Source: Panagrolaimus kolymaensis (lineage: Eukaryota; Nematoda; Chromadorea; Rhabditida; Panagrolaimidae). From it: a stretch of 64,000 bases of DNA. Positions 12,491 through 24,600 of this stretch are shown here, piece after piece. The first letter of the stretch is position 1, and every line of letters begins with the position of its first letter. The translations under genes and the position numbers were made by a program. The notes beneath the pieces were generated by a model. That model saw only the letters and a list, made by a program, of their open reading frames with translations, searched no databases and had not been told where the DNA came from. The DNA lies in NCBI GenBank assembly GCA_028622995.1, contig JAJQJQ010000077.1:546541-610540 (forward strand), written 5' to 3'.

Positions 12491-13618
12491 TTAGCTTGGT
12501 GGATACATTTCCCAATAATCTTCTCTAAGCTTTTGAAGTTGGAAATAATGTTTTTCATAGCATTCAAAAGAAATCATGGGAGGTAAAAAATTTGAAGAGT
12601 AAGACTGAATCACTTCATCAATACTCTTCTCTATTTGATTTTTATAATTTTGTGAGAGGTTGAGATGATCGAACAAAAGAATAAAATCAGTTTGTTTTTT
12701 ATTCTAAAATTATTAATATTTTTTACGTCGAATATATTTGGCATTCAAAAAATTTAATTCAAAGCAAACCTTCATAGCTTCTGAAAAGGCAGCATAATCA
12801 AAACTTTCTGGAATTAATCCCAATGAAAATTTGCTTAAATTCTTAAAATTTGGGCATTCTATAATTGCTTTGGCTGTCACGGTGGTAAAACATTCATTAC
12901 CAGAAGTATAACTAGAATAAAAAATTTGTTTTGAAATAAAATACTTAACTTACAAAGTAAAACTTCTAACATTTGGAAAAAGTTGGAAAATTTTTTCCAC
13001 TGACACATATGTTCCATCCTCATATCTTGTTTTTGAATTATGTAGCTGAATTACTTTTAGACCAAAAAAATTATTTTTAATTGAAATCAGACTTTTATAA
13101 TGAAGATTCTCCCATAGACTAAGAAATCTATGGCAGCGAAATAATTTTTTAGATAGAATTAAGGAATTTAAAGCATTTGATTCCATGATAATAAATGAAT
13201 TACTTATCCATAGTTTGCATTGAAGTTGAATAAAATTAGAAAATTTTACAAATATTCTATTTTTATCCAAACACATTTTAATAATGAAGCTATACCCCTC
13301 AACATTTTCAGCTACAATGATAGGATTTTTAGAAAAAAAATATTTACAAGTTTGAATTAATTTTTGATATCCAATTGCCGAACTTGGATTTTTGGTAATA
13401 TAATAAATAATATTAGAAGGAATTGAAAAAAATTGGGAATATGGAAATTTAAAGGTTGATTTTTGAGAAGCTAAAATTATGGAAGAATTTTTCATATTTT
13501 TAACCATAGAATTTCTACTTAAGATAAATAATGACTGAAATTGCACCAACGTAGCAATAACTTTATTTGTGAATAAAAGTTTTAATAAATGTTGTTTGTT
13601 ATAAAAGCCATTATTCAA
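12491..13618 (-). CDS. F-box-like protein, 3 exons
   Basis: ATG at 13616-13618 (MNNGFYNKQHLL). Exon 1 runs to about 12956 and contains an F-box-like segment (IPSNIIYYITKNP..GYQKLIQTCKYFFSKNPIIV), then about 130 residues of poorly conserved Leu/Ile-rich sequence ending VEKIFQLFPNVRSFT. Exon 2 (about 12915-12769, YTSGNECFTTVTAKAII) and exon 3 (about 12706-12491, ending YWEMYPPS) complete it. Families of this kind are greatly expanded in nematodes and are thought to supply substrate adaptors for SCF ubiquitin ligases. No Skp1 contact has been shown for this protein. It appears intact, unlike its paralogue at 8140-9308. Confidence 0.65.
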
Positions 13619-14340
13619 CTTTTAAAAAAAAAGATAGGTCAAGTTTTTCTCTAACAAAATTTTAGCCAAAACGGACAAACAAAAAGTGCGAAAGTCTTTA
13701 TACTTATAATTTGTTATTAGATGTAAAAAATATTATCTATAGATTATTTAACCCTTTTTATTTATGTCGCTTGATGCACTGCCAAAAAACAATTTGAAAC
13801 AATCAAAGTTAAGTTTCTATCGATTTTAAAGTAATGAATAAAAGGGAAGTAAACTTACAAGTCGAAAAATGAATTCATAGTTTTCGATTTTAAATATATC
13901 AAATCGAAGAAAATGAAACACAGCGAACTCATATTTTCAACAAACAAACAAACAAAAAAACAACAGAAATACAAAATTCAGAAGACAATGTAAATTTTTT
14001 TAGAAAAAAAGTAATGAAATTTTTTTTTATTTCCTCAAACCTTTTTACATTTTCGTCGTCGAAGATTCACACTCCTAGTATTCGATCGATTTTTAAATTA
14101 AAAACTAAAGTCGTCAAAAAAATTTTGATAGGAAAAATTGAAATTGACCGTGGAGATTTCTTTTCTCTCCATTTATTTAAATTGTGCTTGAAAAACCAGA
14201 ATTTATCTTAAAAAGTGTTAAAGCTTAATTGTCAATAATATGCTTCCATTCAAGCAAATAGTTTAAATATTTTCGTTAAAAGTTAAAGGTTCAAAAAGTT
14301 GAAATAAAAAAGGCAAAGTTTAGGTCAACGAAAAATAAAA
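13619..14340. other. Intergenic, no gene seen
   Basis: AT-rich sequence upstream of the F-box-like gene. A 65-codon plus-strand frame (14014-14211) has no splice or homology support. Confidence 0.45.
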
Positions 14341-14854
14341 CGCGGTTCCATTAACGCACCATCATTTTTATTTCATTAATAAAATCTTCTTGAACAATAC
14401 AATTTTCCGATGCAACAGCTTTTTGGAAATCTTTTTTTTCTTAACCATAATAAACTAAACCCCATAAAAAGAATAATCCTGGCTTTAAAGAAACAAAAAG
14501 TATTTGCACCTGTAACAAAAAATCGATCTTCCAAACAATGAGCAGCAGTTAAAATCCATTTATAGCTGTTTATGCTTCCAGTACATGACAGTTGACTAAC
14601 ATAATTTTGGGCTATTACTCGAATGACTCATGGCCAATCACCTTCGAGAGCTTTCCAAAAATCTAAGAATTTCAATAATCATAATTTTTAAAAGTAGCAA
14701 AAGATTGGGATTCATTCAAACTTATTCGATTGGGATTATAAATTTTGTATCGATCAAGTGAAGGAGAAATCCCACGAATTTCAAAACTATTACTTCCGCT
14801 AACAAAAATCAAAGTTGTTATAAAAGTTAAAAACAAAATTAAACGAAGAAACAT
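14341..14854 (-). pseudogene. Trypsin-like (S1) serine protease remnant
   Basis: ATG at 14852-14854 begins MFLRLILFLTFITTLIF, a clear signal peptide, and continues to NESQSFATF before the frame is lost. In another frame at about 14640-14510 the sequence reads EGDWP-stop-VIRVIAQNYVSQ..KWILTAAHCLEDRFFVTG. TAAHC is the catalytic-histidine motif of S1 proteases, and the stop sits where the family has tryptophan or phenylalanine (GDWPW). Downstream sequence keeps only scraps, and neither the Asp nor the Ser regions of the triad are recognisable. With at least one frame change, one stop and no 3' half, I call it a decayed secreted protease. An intron could hide one of the breaks. Confidence 0.6.
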
Positions 14855-15310
14855 TGCATCATTCACTTTTTTAGTTTGCTTCAAAATAAAGAAACACTTT
14901 TTTTAATCTAAAATCTTTGTTTAAAAAAAAACAAAAAAACGCGTCATCAAAAGAAAACCTAATGAAGCATCATTGTTTTTGCGAGAAATAAAAAAAGTAA
15001 TGATGATACCTTTTTTGAATAATAAATTTTTAATGAAATAATAAAAATTAGACATCTTAGAAAGCCTAAAAACAACAACCATTTATGTACTTTGAAGTTT
15101 GATGAATATCCGTCATTTTTTTTTAAAAGAAATGTCTCTTGCAACGACCGTGTTTGAAAAACGCAGCTTTTCTTTCTTTCAAACTTTTTCTTTCATTCAT
15201 TCATTCTTCAATTTTTTACAAATTTGAAAATTTGACGTCGATGTATCGTGTTGCTTGATTGCGTTATTCTTCAAAATTGTTTGTTTTTTTGTATGTAATT
15301 ATTTCATTTT
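14855..15310. other. Intergenic, no gene seen
   Basis: Contains the divergent 5' regions of the protease remnant and of the gene at 15326. A 61-codon minus-strand frame (14959-15144) is hydrophobic and unsupported. Confidence 0.4.
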
Positions 15311-15313
15311 TAG
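15307..15313 (+). promoter_or_regulatory. Possible trans-splice acceptor before ATG
   Basis: A TTTTTAG acceptor lies 12 bases before the ATG at 15326, with no plausible coding exon just upstream. Nematode mRNAs commonly receive a spliced leader at such a site. It could also be an ordinary acceptor of a non-coding first exon. Confidence 0.35.
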
Positions 15314-15325
15314 ATCTTTCGCAAG

Positions 15326-16766
15326 ATGATGATCACTGTCAATCATAACATTTTGGAAGAAGTTTTCATCGAAAGTATCAAAGAAAGGAATATCGTCAAA
15401 TCACTTGCAAATTTTATGCTCAATGGTAAAGAAAACTTTGATGTGGCTTTGAAATACTTCTCAAAATCTGTTTCGGTCAAAGCTAAAGCTAATCACATGT
15501 TTGTTACCGTTAGAAATGTTGGTTGATTTTTGTATTCGTTAGCTATACATAATAATGCTTTTGCTTTTTTAGTTTCAACAGATAAAAAGCTATAAACTTC
15601 CATACAACTTTGTTCTGATTAAACCTCTCTTAGCTGTTATTGGTCAAGCTATCAGTGATCTCGTTATTGCCGAAGTTCCAACTTACCTTGATTTTAATGG
15701 CGCTGCTAACCCCATCGATTATTTGTTTCAAATAGGTTAGTTTGTTTAGTATCACCTTTTTACTTATGTAATGCATTATGTTTTAGGATTGAAGAAGGTT
15801 ACTATTCATGATGTTCTAATGGCAAACCAAATCAGTGCTTTAAAGAAATGTAACAATGTTGAAAAGATCGAACTTAATGGATGGTTTGTAAATAAACTTG
15901 TAAGTTTACTTGTTTCAAATACTTTTTGTTTGATCACGTCTTATATGTTTCTTAAGTTCTTTGTGAAAGCTTTAATCGATGCTTCAGCTATTGCAAGAAG
16001 TGTTAGTTGATGATTACGTGATTCATATAATCTTGTTTACAATCATACTAATGCTTTCCATTTTAGAACTTGAGCTGTATTCCTGATTCATGCCGCGAAC
16101 TCAAACTTAGCCATGTTGATTTTGCTGATCTCGTCACTACTAAAAAGTTAGTTTTGCTTTATGGCTATAATGTTATCACATTCATCCCTTTCTAGAGTCG
16201 CTCTTAAATCTGTTAGAAAGCTGGAAATTTTTGGATTCTTCAACGTTGCAACTTTTGGTCCTAACTCTCGACAAGCTTTAATGAACTTTATATGTGAAAG
16301 CTTTCCAAATCTTCAAGTATTGAATGTTTCATTTTACTTACCTCTTTACAATACACAAATCACTCAACTTGCTTCAAGTGTAAAGAGAATGAAAATGGAT
16401 GTGTTCAAGAAGATCTCGGATTCAAAGATTCATGGAAGCATCAAGTTTATTGGGATCGAAAATGAAAGTGTTTATAATTCTGTACTTGCTTTTTTCTCAA
16501 TCTTTGTATCATCATACCACTTTCATTTTCAGGTTGCTTTTATCCTTCGTCTAAGCGAACACACCGCATTCAATAACTTCAAAAAAAGAATTGTTACAAA
16601 ATTTCAACTTTCTCCTGATTTAGAACTTCATTTTGTGTTTGGTTTTGGCCGCCTTTGGATTGATTGCTATGAAGATGAATATGGAAGCTCTTTCAATAAT
16701 ATGTTTGATAATGAAAGTGACTCCTCTGATAATGAAGACGTTGATATGACTGATCTAGATGTTTAA
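15326..16766 (+). CDS. LRR-like nematode protein with acidic C-terminal tail, multi-exon
   Basis: The start is ATG at 15326 (or the next ATG at 15329). Exons are about 15326-15516, 15573-15735, 15785-15900, 15958-16004, 16068-16149 and 16195-16766, with GTTAG/GTAAG donors and TTTTAG-type acceptors. The last exon may hide a further 63-nt intron (about 16472-16534, GTTTAT..TTTCAG), which is divisible by three. Leucine-rich pieces such as VRKLEIFGFFN and FPNLQVLNVSF lead to an acidic, serine-rich tail (DNESDSSDNEDVDMTDLDV) and a stop at 16764-16766. A poly(A) signal AATAAA follows at about 16809. It resembles the gene at 1-1112 in both LRR pieces and tail. The molecular function is unknown to me. 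Confidence 0.68.
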
Positions 16767-17400
16767 TAATTTGTTTGTTTGTTATCATATGTTTTTACTT
16801 TTGCGTTTAATAAAGGTTTAATATTGTTCTTATGTGTTATAAAGGTTTTTTACTGTTGCTAATATGAAGCAAGGCGAAGCTATTAGGTTCCACAGTTAGT
16901 GCTTAACTACGTCCTCTGATTGGTGAGGCCGTCGACAATCGAATGAGAATTCGTGATGGTTTATAGAGGATTTGGTGGATCAGTGGAGAGTTTGATTAGC
17001 GGTACTACTGCTGGTGTTTGCTTTTATGTATGAATATCTTTGGTTGAGCATTTAAGTATGTGTTGTTTATGTTGGTGCATTGTTTGGTAATAATGGTGTA
17101 ATAATGGTGGTTTACTTCTGTGTGTACCAGATGTACGTGTGTAGCTGGCAGTAATAAATGGATATCAACAAAACACGATTGAATAAATGAGTGTCTGCAG
17201 TGATTTATGCCTACGAAATAGTCTCAGCTAAAAGTGATACTGTATTATAACGAAACGAGGTTCTCAAACATAGCTATGATCTTTGAAGTTTTAGACACAA
17301 CAATATAAGAAGAATACATGTTTATTTAACATCCAACATCACAAATGATTATAATAATAACATAAAAAGCATAAACTAAGAATAAAAAGAGTTTTATCAG
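16767..17400. other. Intergenic, no gene seen
   Basis: Less AT-rich than its surroundings, with no open frame and no RNA gene that I can recognise. It separates the convergent 3' ends of the LRR-like gene and the kinase gene. Confidence 0.45.
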
Positions 17401-17655
17401 CTACCATTTCCATGGATCTTTGACATTCGATAACATACTTTTGACTCGTTCAGAAAACATTCGACTATGTCCTTTCATCATTTCACGTTTGAAGATACAA
17501 TTTTGTTCATAGCGCCGACCTAAAAAAAAGGAAGTTGTAAACACAAATTCAAAGGAAAAATAAAGCAAAAAGAACTAACTTTGTACAAAACATCGAGCAC
17601 ATTACTGTTGAGCATCACCACTTCCATTGTGCTGTTTATTAAAGCAGTTTAAATA

Positions 17656-17663
17656 AGCTTTAG
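17656..17663. repeat. Left 8-bp target site duplication of the hAT element
   Basis: AGCTTTAG directly abuts the element's left end. The same 8 bases follow its right end at 21674-21681. Confidence 0.9.
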
Positions 17664-18117
17664 CAACCCTGTAAGCCAACCGTCATTTTCGACGGTTACC
17701 ACCGTCTTTTGACGGTTTTGACCGTCAATTTTTTTTTTCCAAAAACTCAAGATTATTGATAAATAAGCTATGGAGATTATTGCTGCTCTATTTTTTATAG
17801 TTGAAACCTATTTCAGAGCCTGACGGTCTCCACCGTCAACTGACGGTCGCCACCGTCAAGAGACGGTTGAAACCGACGATGCGCATTTTAGTTATGAATT
17901 TTTTTTTAAGGTTTCAAAATGATTTTTAACATTGAAAAAATATTATAAAAGCTAATTTCAAGCAATGATTAACGAGTTTTTTCCAATTCAATTCATTATT
18001 AATATCAAAAATGCACAAAAAATGTGAAATACATGTAAATTTTTTTTCTGTTTTTGTTTATTATTTTATTTTTATTTTTTTAATGCAAGATTATTTTGAA
18101 CATATAAAAATGAAATA
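17664..18117. repeat. Left terminal inverted repeat, 454 bp
   Basis: It pairs base for base with 21220-21673 as far as I can follow by eye. The outer 220 bases contain a series of GACGGT..ACCGTC palindromes, which are likely transposase-binding sites. The inner half is AT-rich. Confidence 0.88.
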
Positions 18118-18275
18118 CAAATATATATTATTTTTAGATTATAATATTGTTTTACCATCATTAAAAAACAAAAAATTGTTATTATAAATATGTATGTATG
18201 AGAAATATTTAAAAAATTTAAGAGTTTGGAGAAAGTTTAACTTAAAAAACCATTAGAAAATAATTATAACAATGT

Positions 18276-20779
18276 TTAAACGTCCATAACTTCAGGTTCT
18301 TCTTCTTCAATTATAACAGGCAAAAAAGGAGCATACTTTTTTTTAAATTTTTCCATATTCTTCATCTTTATCAACATACTCACAGTTTCTGGTGATAAAG
18401 ATCCACGTAACTTCGTCGCGGTCCTTCCCAATAAAGAAAAAACCCTTTCGCTTGCGGCACTGCTTGTGATGCACAGAACTTTTCTAGCTAGGATAGCAAT
18501 ATGAGGAAATACTTTAGCGTTTGCTTTCCAAAATTCAATTGCGTCGGCATAATTGTAAACAATGCTGTTTGATCTCAAGTCAAGGTAGTTCTCAACCTCA
18601 ACATCGGTTGGATAAGTTACAATTGTTTGTCGATGCTGAGTAAAAGGGGAAGGAGGAGCCGCTGCATATGGATCTTCTACCGATTCATCATTGCTAACTT
18701 TATGAACCCATTTCTTTAAAGTTTCTATGGCCTGTAAAACATTTATTATTCCTATCAAAATTTATTATAATATAGTTTACCGAAGGGATAGAAATTTGTG
18801 GAATTTCAAGAATCTTATCTTTGTTTAGTGGATCGAGCAGCAAACCCAAAATATAGTAGTCAGATTTTGCAAATAATGTTAATTGATAATCAACGACTTT
18901 CAAAGCAGCTTGGGCCATCGCTTTTCGATCAGCATTATCATCTTCAATTTGGTCGACAAAAAATTGTCTTAAACGATAATATTCAATATAGACTTTGTTT
19001 ATTGTTGGAGAAGTTTCAGACTAAAATTTTAGTTATATGAAAAATTCAGAATGAACATAGGGAAGTAAGTAAAAGACATACTTGGAAAAGAGTAACTGCG
19101 TCTTTAATCGGTTCTAACAATTCTGTATATGATTTTAAAAGAGGCAAGGTTGAACGATATTCTTGAAGTGCTTCTCGATAAACATATCGACCATTAGCAG
19201 AATAGCTATAAAGTTTAGTATTAATTAAATCCATTTGTTGTTGATTTAATTTGGTTAAGCTTTCTATTGAGCGGAAACGGGACAACCAGCGGGTTTCAGT
19301 GAATTTGAATAAAGAGCCACCAGCTTTTGATATTTTGTTTTTTAACCAAGGTCGAGAGCTAAAATAACAAAAATAAATAAATATTAAATAGCTTTTATGA
19401 TGGCTTACTTCACTCCCTTGATTATTTTCATTGACATATCCAATTTTTTTTCAATTAATGTTAATCTTTCACGAGTAGTAACATCTAATTGAAATTCTGC
19501 TGGCAAGTAGTTATTTTTATATGGGCATACGGCCCTTTTGCTGAGTAAGTTCAACAAATGGCAAGTATCATTCAAACGAGTGTATTCATTCAATGCTCTT
19601 ACGATATTACTTCCCTGATCACTCGTAATTACAATATTATTCTTTAAAAGTTCCAAAGTAATGCCATGTTTTTCTAAAGTCTGAGTTAAGTCATCCAAGA
19701 CTTCATGACTTTCTGTGGTTTCGGCAGAAAATTCATGAAAATCCAAAATCCAATTTTCAATTTGCCTACAATTCAAAAATCAATAATTTATGTTAAAGAA
19801 TAAAAGAAGAATATTTACCAATCTTCTGTAGTAAAATGGATTGTAACTACAAAATACTGAGAACCTTTGGTACCGAAGTCAAGCGTCAATGCAGCTCCAA
19901 ATTTTTTAACATGATCAAGGATATGCTTTGAAAATTGGGGTTCCATTGTTTTGACAAAAGCTTTGCAATAATTTTTAACAGTTTGCCTGGAAGGAATAAA
20001 GCCCAAAATTGATGGATCGTTAGCAGGGATCACTTTGTTACGTGCACAAGAAATACCATAATCAAAACTGCAAAAAAAAATTTAAAATTTTAGTAAAATA
20101 TTGGATTGTTTACCCTTCGCGATATATGCTTTCCATCAAGTTTTTAAGCCCATTATGTTCAACTGTGGAAAATGGGACAACGTCAGTTGCAACCATAAAA
20201 GATAATAACTCTGTTAGTTTTAACTTTAAATGAGCTGGCGGTTCAACATCTTCTTGATTTTGATTTTGGTGTACATTTTTTTCATGCGAGCTTTAAAAAA
20301 TTTGTTATAAAAATTTAAGCTATAGTTCATTTTTCACCCACTTTTTTTTAATACATATTCATTTTATGAGTTTAGATTAATAAATGCCAAATTATAAAAA
20401 AGTTTAATCTAATTTTTATATGTAGAGCCTTTTAAAAAAAACGTAAAAAAATAAATAACAATAAGACAGTAATGAACTCAAAAAAAAGTATTAAAAAAAG
20501 TTGGCGCTAAAACGATTGAACCAAGCCCTTTTTAATGTATGCGACTTACTATAAAGTTTGACGACTGGTAATAGTTGCGGCAAAAATATACTTGCATTTA
20601 ACACACGTTACCGCGGCTTCTTCCTTTGTTTCCTTATAAACAATTTTTTGACATCCAGCATATATTTTTTCTCCGAGTTCAAGGATTCCATTACGAAGCG
20701 CTTGCAAAATTTCATTTCTATCGATCGATGTAAGTTTACCTTCGTAAACTTTATTTCGGCTCCCAGGAGTAAGGCTCAT
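18276..20779 (-). CDS. hAT transposase, about 7 exons
   Basis: ATG at 20777-20779 starts MSLTPGSRNKVYEGK. Exon 1 carries a BED-type zinc-finger half (CVKCKYIF..TSRQTL). Later exons contain, in order, MVATDVVPFSTVEHNGLKNL (about 20200-20140), ALTLDFGTKGSQYFVV (about 19890, first catalytic Asp region), VITSDQGSNIVRALNE (about 19640, second Asp region), ETRWLSRFRSIESL (about 19280) and the C-terminal dimerisation domain with EFWKANAKVFPHIAILARKVLCI and SSAASERVFSLLGR (about 18530-18430). The stop is at 18276-18278. Introns are short (GTAAAC/GTAAAT/GTATG donors). All frames are open, so it appears capable of encoding an active enzyme. Codons 1-75 do not show the complete BED histidine pair, which probably crosses the first intron. 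Confidence 0.85.
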
Positions 20780-21219
20780 TTTAGTTTACCACAATTTTAA
20801 AGCAAAATTCATTTACCAAGAATTACTAAATATAAAAAATCAAAAAATGGCTTTTTTGGCTTTTATAAACAATCGTTATATGCTATTTCGAACAAAATTT
20901 ATAAAAAGTCATGCTGTCATATGTCGATGCCCTTTTCGAAGGTTGTTTACAACTTTTAAGAAATTTTATCTTATGTTGATTTTCATTCTAGAAAGAAAAA
21001 TATCGAAAAATATTTGGTGTTTTATTTTGTCGGCGACTTTTCTTTTGCACAAAAAAAGGATGTGGATAAACATTTTTGTTTTTCGTCTTATTTATTATTT
21101 TCCTTGAAAACTTTTTAAAAGAAAAAAAAACCTTTTAAAGATCCTTCGACATTTTGATGATATTTATATAGAAGTAAACATGTGGCATAAGGAAAGTGGC
21201 GTAATTTTTCGGTCGTTTA

Positions 21220-21673
21220 TATTTCATTTTTATATGTTCAAAATAATCTTGCATTAAAAAAATAAAAATAAAATAATAAACAAAAACAGAAAAAAAATTT
21301 ACATGTATTTCACATTTTTTGTGCATTTTTGATATTAATAATGAATTGAATTGGAAAAAACTCGTTAATCATTGCTTGAAATTAGCTTTTATAATATTTT
21401 TTCAATGTTAAAAATCATTTTGAAACCTTAAAAAAAAATTCATAACTAAAATGCGCATCGTCGGTTTCAACCGTCTCTTGACGGTGGCGACCGTCAGTTG
21501 ACGGTGGAGACCGTCAGGCTCTGAAATAGGTTTCAACTATAAAAAATAGAGCAGCAATAATCTCCATAGCTTATTTATCAATAATCTTGAGTTTTTGGAA
21601 AAAAAAAATTGACGGTCAAAACCGTCAAAAGACGGTGGTAACCGTCGAAAATGACGGTTGGCTTACAGGGTTG
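21220..21673. repeat. Right terminal inverted repeat, 454 bp
   Basis: Reverse complement of 17664-18117, including the same GACGGT/ACCGTC palindrome series. Bases 21578-21673 also supply the read-through tail and stop codon of the interrupted kinase frame. Confidence 0.88.
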
Positions 21674-21681
21674 AGCTTTAG
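21674..21681. repeat. Right 8-bp target site duplication of the hAT element
   Basis: AGCTTTAG, identical to 17656-17663. Confidence 0.9.
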
Positions 21682-24600
21682 AAGGTATTTTAAGGGCATA
21701 TTTCTGGAGCAATGGGTGTAGTTCAACAAATTCATTCGAATTCACTTTATTTTTGAACATTTTCATTTCAACATCATAAGTTTCTTTCAATTCAGATCGA
21801 GCACTTTCAAAGCCATCCAAACTATCTAATGCAGATTTATTAACATAACCAGCATTCTGGATAATCACAGGTTTGAATGGTGGATCTTTTTCTTCAACTC
21901 CATTGAAATAACGATGCTTTGAAATATCATTGAGTCGATCATTTGGATCAAGTTGTAAAAGACCTTTGATAAGTTCTTTAGCTGCTTCATCTTGAATTCC
22001 TTCGAGATTTGGTTGTCCACATGTTTTTATTCCAACAAATTCTTTCATCTCCATATTATCGTTGAATGGATGTCTTCTTAGGATCAAATGAGCAACAACA
22101 ACACCATATGACCATCGATCAGCAGCTAAACCAGCAACTTCATATTTTCTTACTTCAGGAGCCGAATATGGAAATGGTGTAAATGGAAGTACTTTCTGAA
22201 TTGAAACATCACGTGAATGACCAAAATCCAAAAGTCGAACATGCCCGGTTAAAGTCAAAGCAATATTATCAGGTTTAAGATCGCTAAAAATAAAAAAATT
22301 ACATATTTACAAATGTTTATATTAAAACTCACCCATGTGTTAAATTCTTTTCGTGCAAATATTCCAGAGCAAGAGCAAGTTGATATGCAATTGTTTGCTT
22401 TCCGTTTTCTGGTATATGTGAATTTTGTATATGATATAAAAGAGTGCCACCATTGACATATTCCATTATTGTACACCATTTTCCATCTGCATTGTATCCA
22501 CAGTAAATCATCTTCGGAATATATTTGTGATCATCACATTGAGAATAAGTAATTGCTTCAGCAATAAGTGCTTCAGGATCATTAATAAAAATTTCAACTT
22601 TTTCAATGAATTCAGTATCACATCCTTTAAAATTCATCAAGCTTGCTTGACCAAAGCAGCCTTTTCCAATCACATTTTTCACGAGAGCATTTTCTTTCAT
22701 AAATTTTATACAAATATTCTCCATGATATCTTTGCTAAAGAAAAACAGGGATAAAATTTAAGCAATCAACATTAAACAAGCATATGAAATAAACACTTAC
22801 ACATTGGCTTTTTTGCTATCAAATCCTTCTTTTGAACAAATCCACCATTTGTTTTTATAAAGAACAAAACGCTTATCATTTTCAAGCATATCCAGCGTAT
22901 TCAAAGCACTTTGACGAACAACTTCATTGGATTTAAGCGTTGTATGAATTGATTCAGCTATGAGATCACTTCGATGAGGTAGCACAGATTTGTTCAATTT
23001 TCGAACATCACCAATTCTAACATGAATACGAAAAAATTGAATCCATTCAATGAACGATGGAATATAATTTTCTTCTTCTAAAAATGTAAAGCATTATTTC
23101 CATTAATTTTATTTTTTCATTATTCAACAAATAAGCCACTAATTATGAAAAAAGCATTCAAAAACATACCTTCGTAAGAATCGTTTAGTAACTTTAACTT
23201 CTTCAATTGATCTTCAATCACTTGTTCCCTTGATTTGATTTTTAGTGCATCTTCGCTAAAAAGTAAAAATGAATACGTTGTTTCAAAAAACTTGAGATTT
23301 TAGTATTTCAGGTTAAAATAACTTACTTATATTTTAAAGCTTGTTGTAACATTTCAGCAAGAAAATGATTGAATTTCTTCTGGTTTGTAATACTTTTACC
23401 TTCTCTTGTCACATCACCAAAGTTTGCAGGGGCATGTTCAGCTAAGTTTTGATCAAAATCACCCTAAAATTTGTAAAAATGTAAAGAACACATAATCACT
23501 TTTAATTCAAACATACATTTTTAACTGGATCATGAAAATGTCTTATGTAGCTTCGAGGTTGAAGATAACCTTTTTCATCAAGTTCGAGAAATCCCAAGCA
23601 GTTATCCAAAGAATAATCAAAGTTTTCAGCAGATGGATCAGCATTATATGTACATTTGTAGCGAGAAGGATCTTGACGCGTTCTTGAATATTTATAACCT
23701 TGAAACAAAACATGACATTTATTTGAACCAAGAATGAAAGTTGCCCTTAATTTGGAAATCGCTGGAATGAACTTGTTAAGCCATAATTCGATTGAGCTAA
23801 TAATCTCTTTGAAATAGACCACATCTTCAGCTGAGAATTTTCTGGGCTTTTTCAATTTTTGCTTGAGTTCTTTGATAATATTCTTTCTTGTTTCTTTCAA
23901 AGCTATAACATCTTCCCTAAAAATTTATTAGTTATGCTTTTGTTACATTAATAAGGTAGCACTTGTTGCTTCACATTAAACTTACCAGAATTTGAACATA
24001 AGTTCACGCGTTATATATATCCAATTCTCAGCTTTTACAGCGACATGATTACCCAAAATTCGAGCGTAATATTCTTGAATCTAAAAAACTACAAAGTTGA
24101 ATACAAGAATGCCTTTTTGAAACGAGAAAGATTTACAACGAACAAATATACTTACATTTTCATATTCATCGTCATCGCCTTCAGCCGAAGAATATCCAGA
24201 TGAAGCATCATCATCATTAACATCACTCAATGTACTTTCATCCGAATCATCCTAAAAACCAAAACATTATTAGTAATTTCGAAATATTTTACACAGTTCA
24301 AACGAAGAAAGTAATCAAGTAAATGCAAAGAGAATGTGCCATCCATTGAAATGCAAAATCATGTAAGATAAAATGATTGTAAAATAAACATACATCATTG
24401 AATTCAGGTTCCAACATCTTTCTATTATTCATTTTTTCGTCATTCAAATCACCAAGCTGAAAACAAGTAAGTTAGTTAGATTATGAAATACATTGACATT
24501 TGTCCCATATTTAAGAAAAATCCAAGAAAAAACATTTACCCATGATGGTAGTTCACAATGTATCAAATTTTGATTAGGTGGTAAGCTTTTTGTTGTATCA

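Larger units (their letters stand above)
17664..21673 (-). mobile_element. Complete 4010-bp hAT DNA transposon
   Basis: The left end begins CAACCCTGTAAGCC and the right end is its reverse complement. The two 454-bp terminal repeats enclose a minus-strand spliced transposase. A perfect 8-bp duplication (AGCTTTAG), the hAT hallmark, flanks it. The near identity of the repeats and the open transposase argue for recent insertion. It lies in a coding exon of the kinase gene. Confidence 0.93.

Noticed and set aside
20847..21107. 86-codon plus-strand frame inside the hAT element
   Set aside because: It lies in the 5' non-coding part opposite the transposase, with low complexity and no motif.
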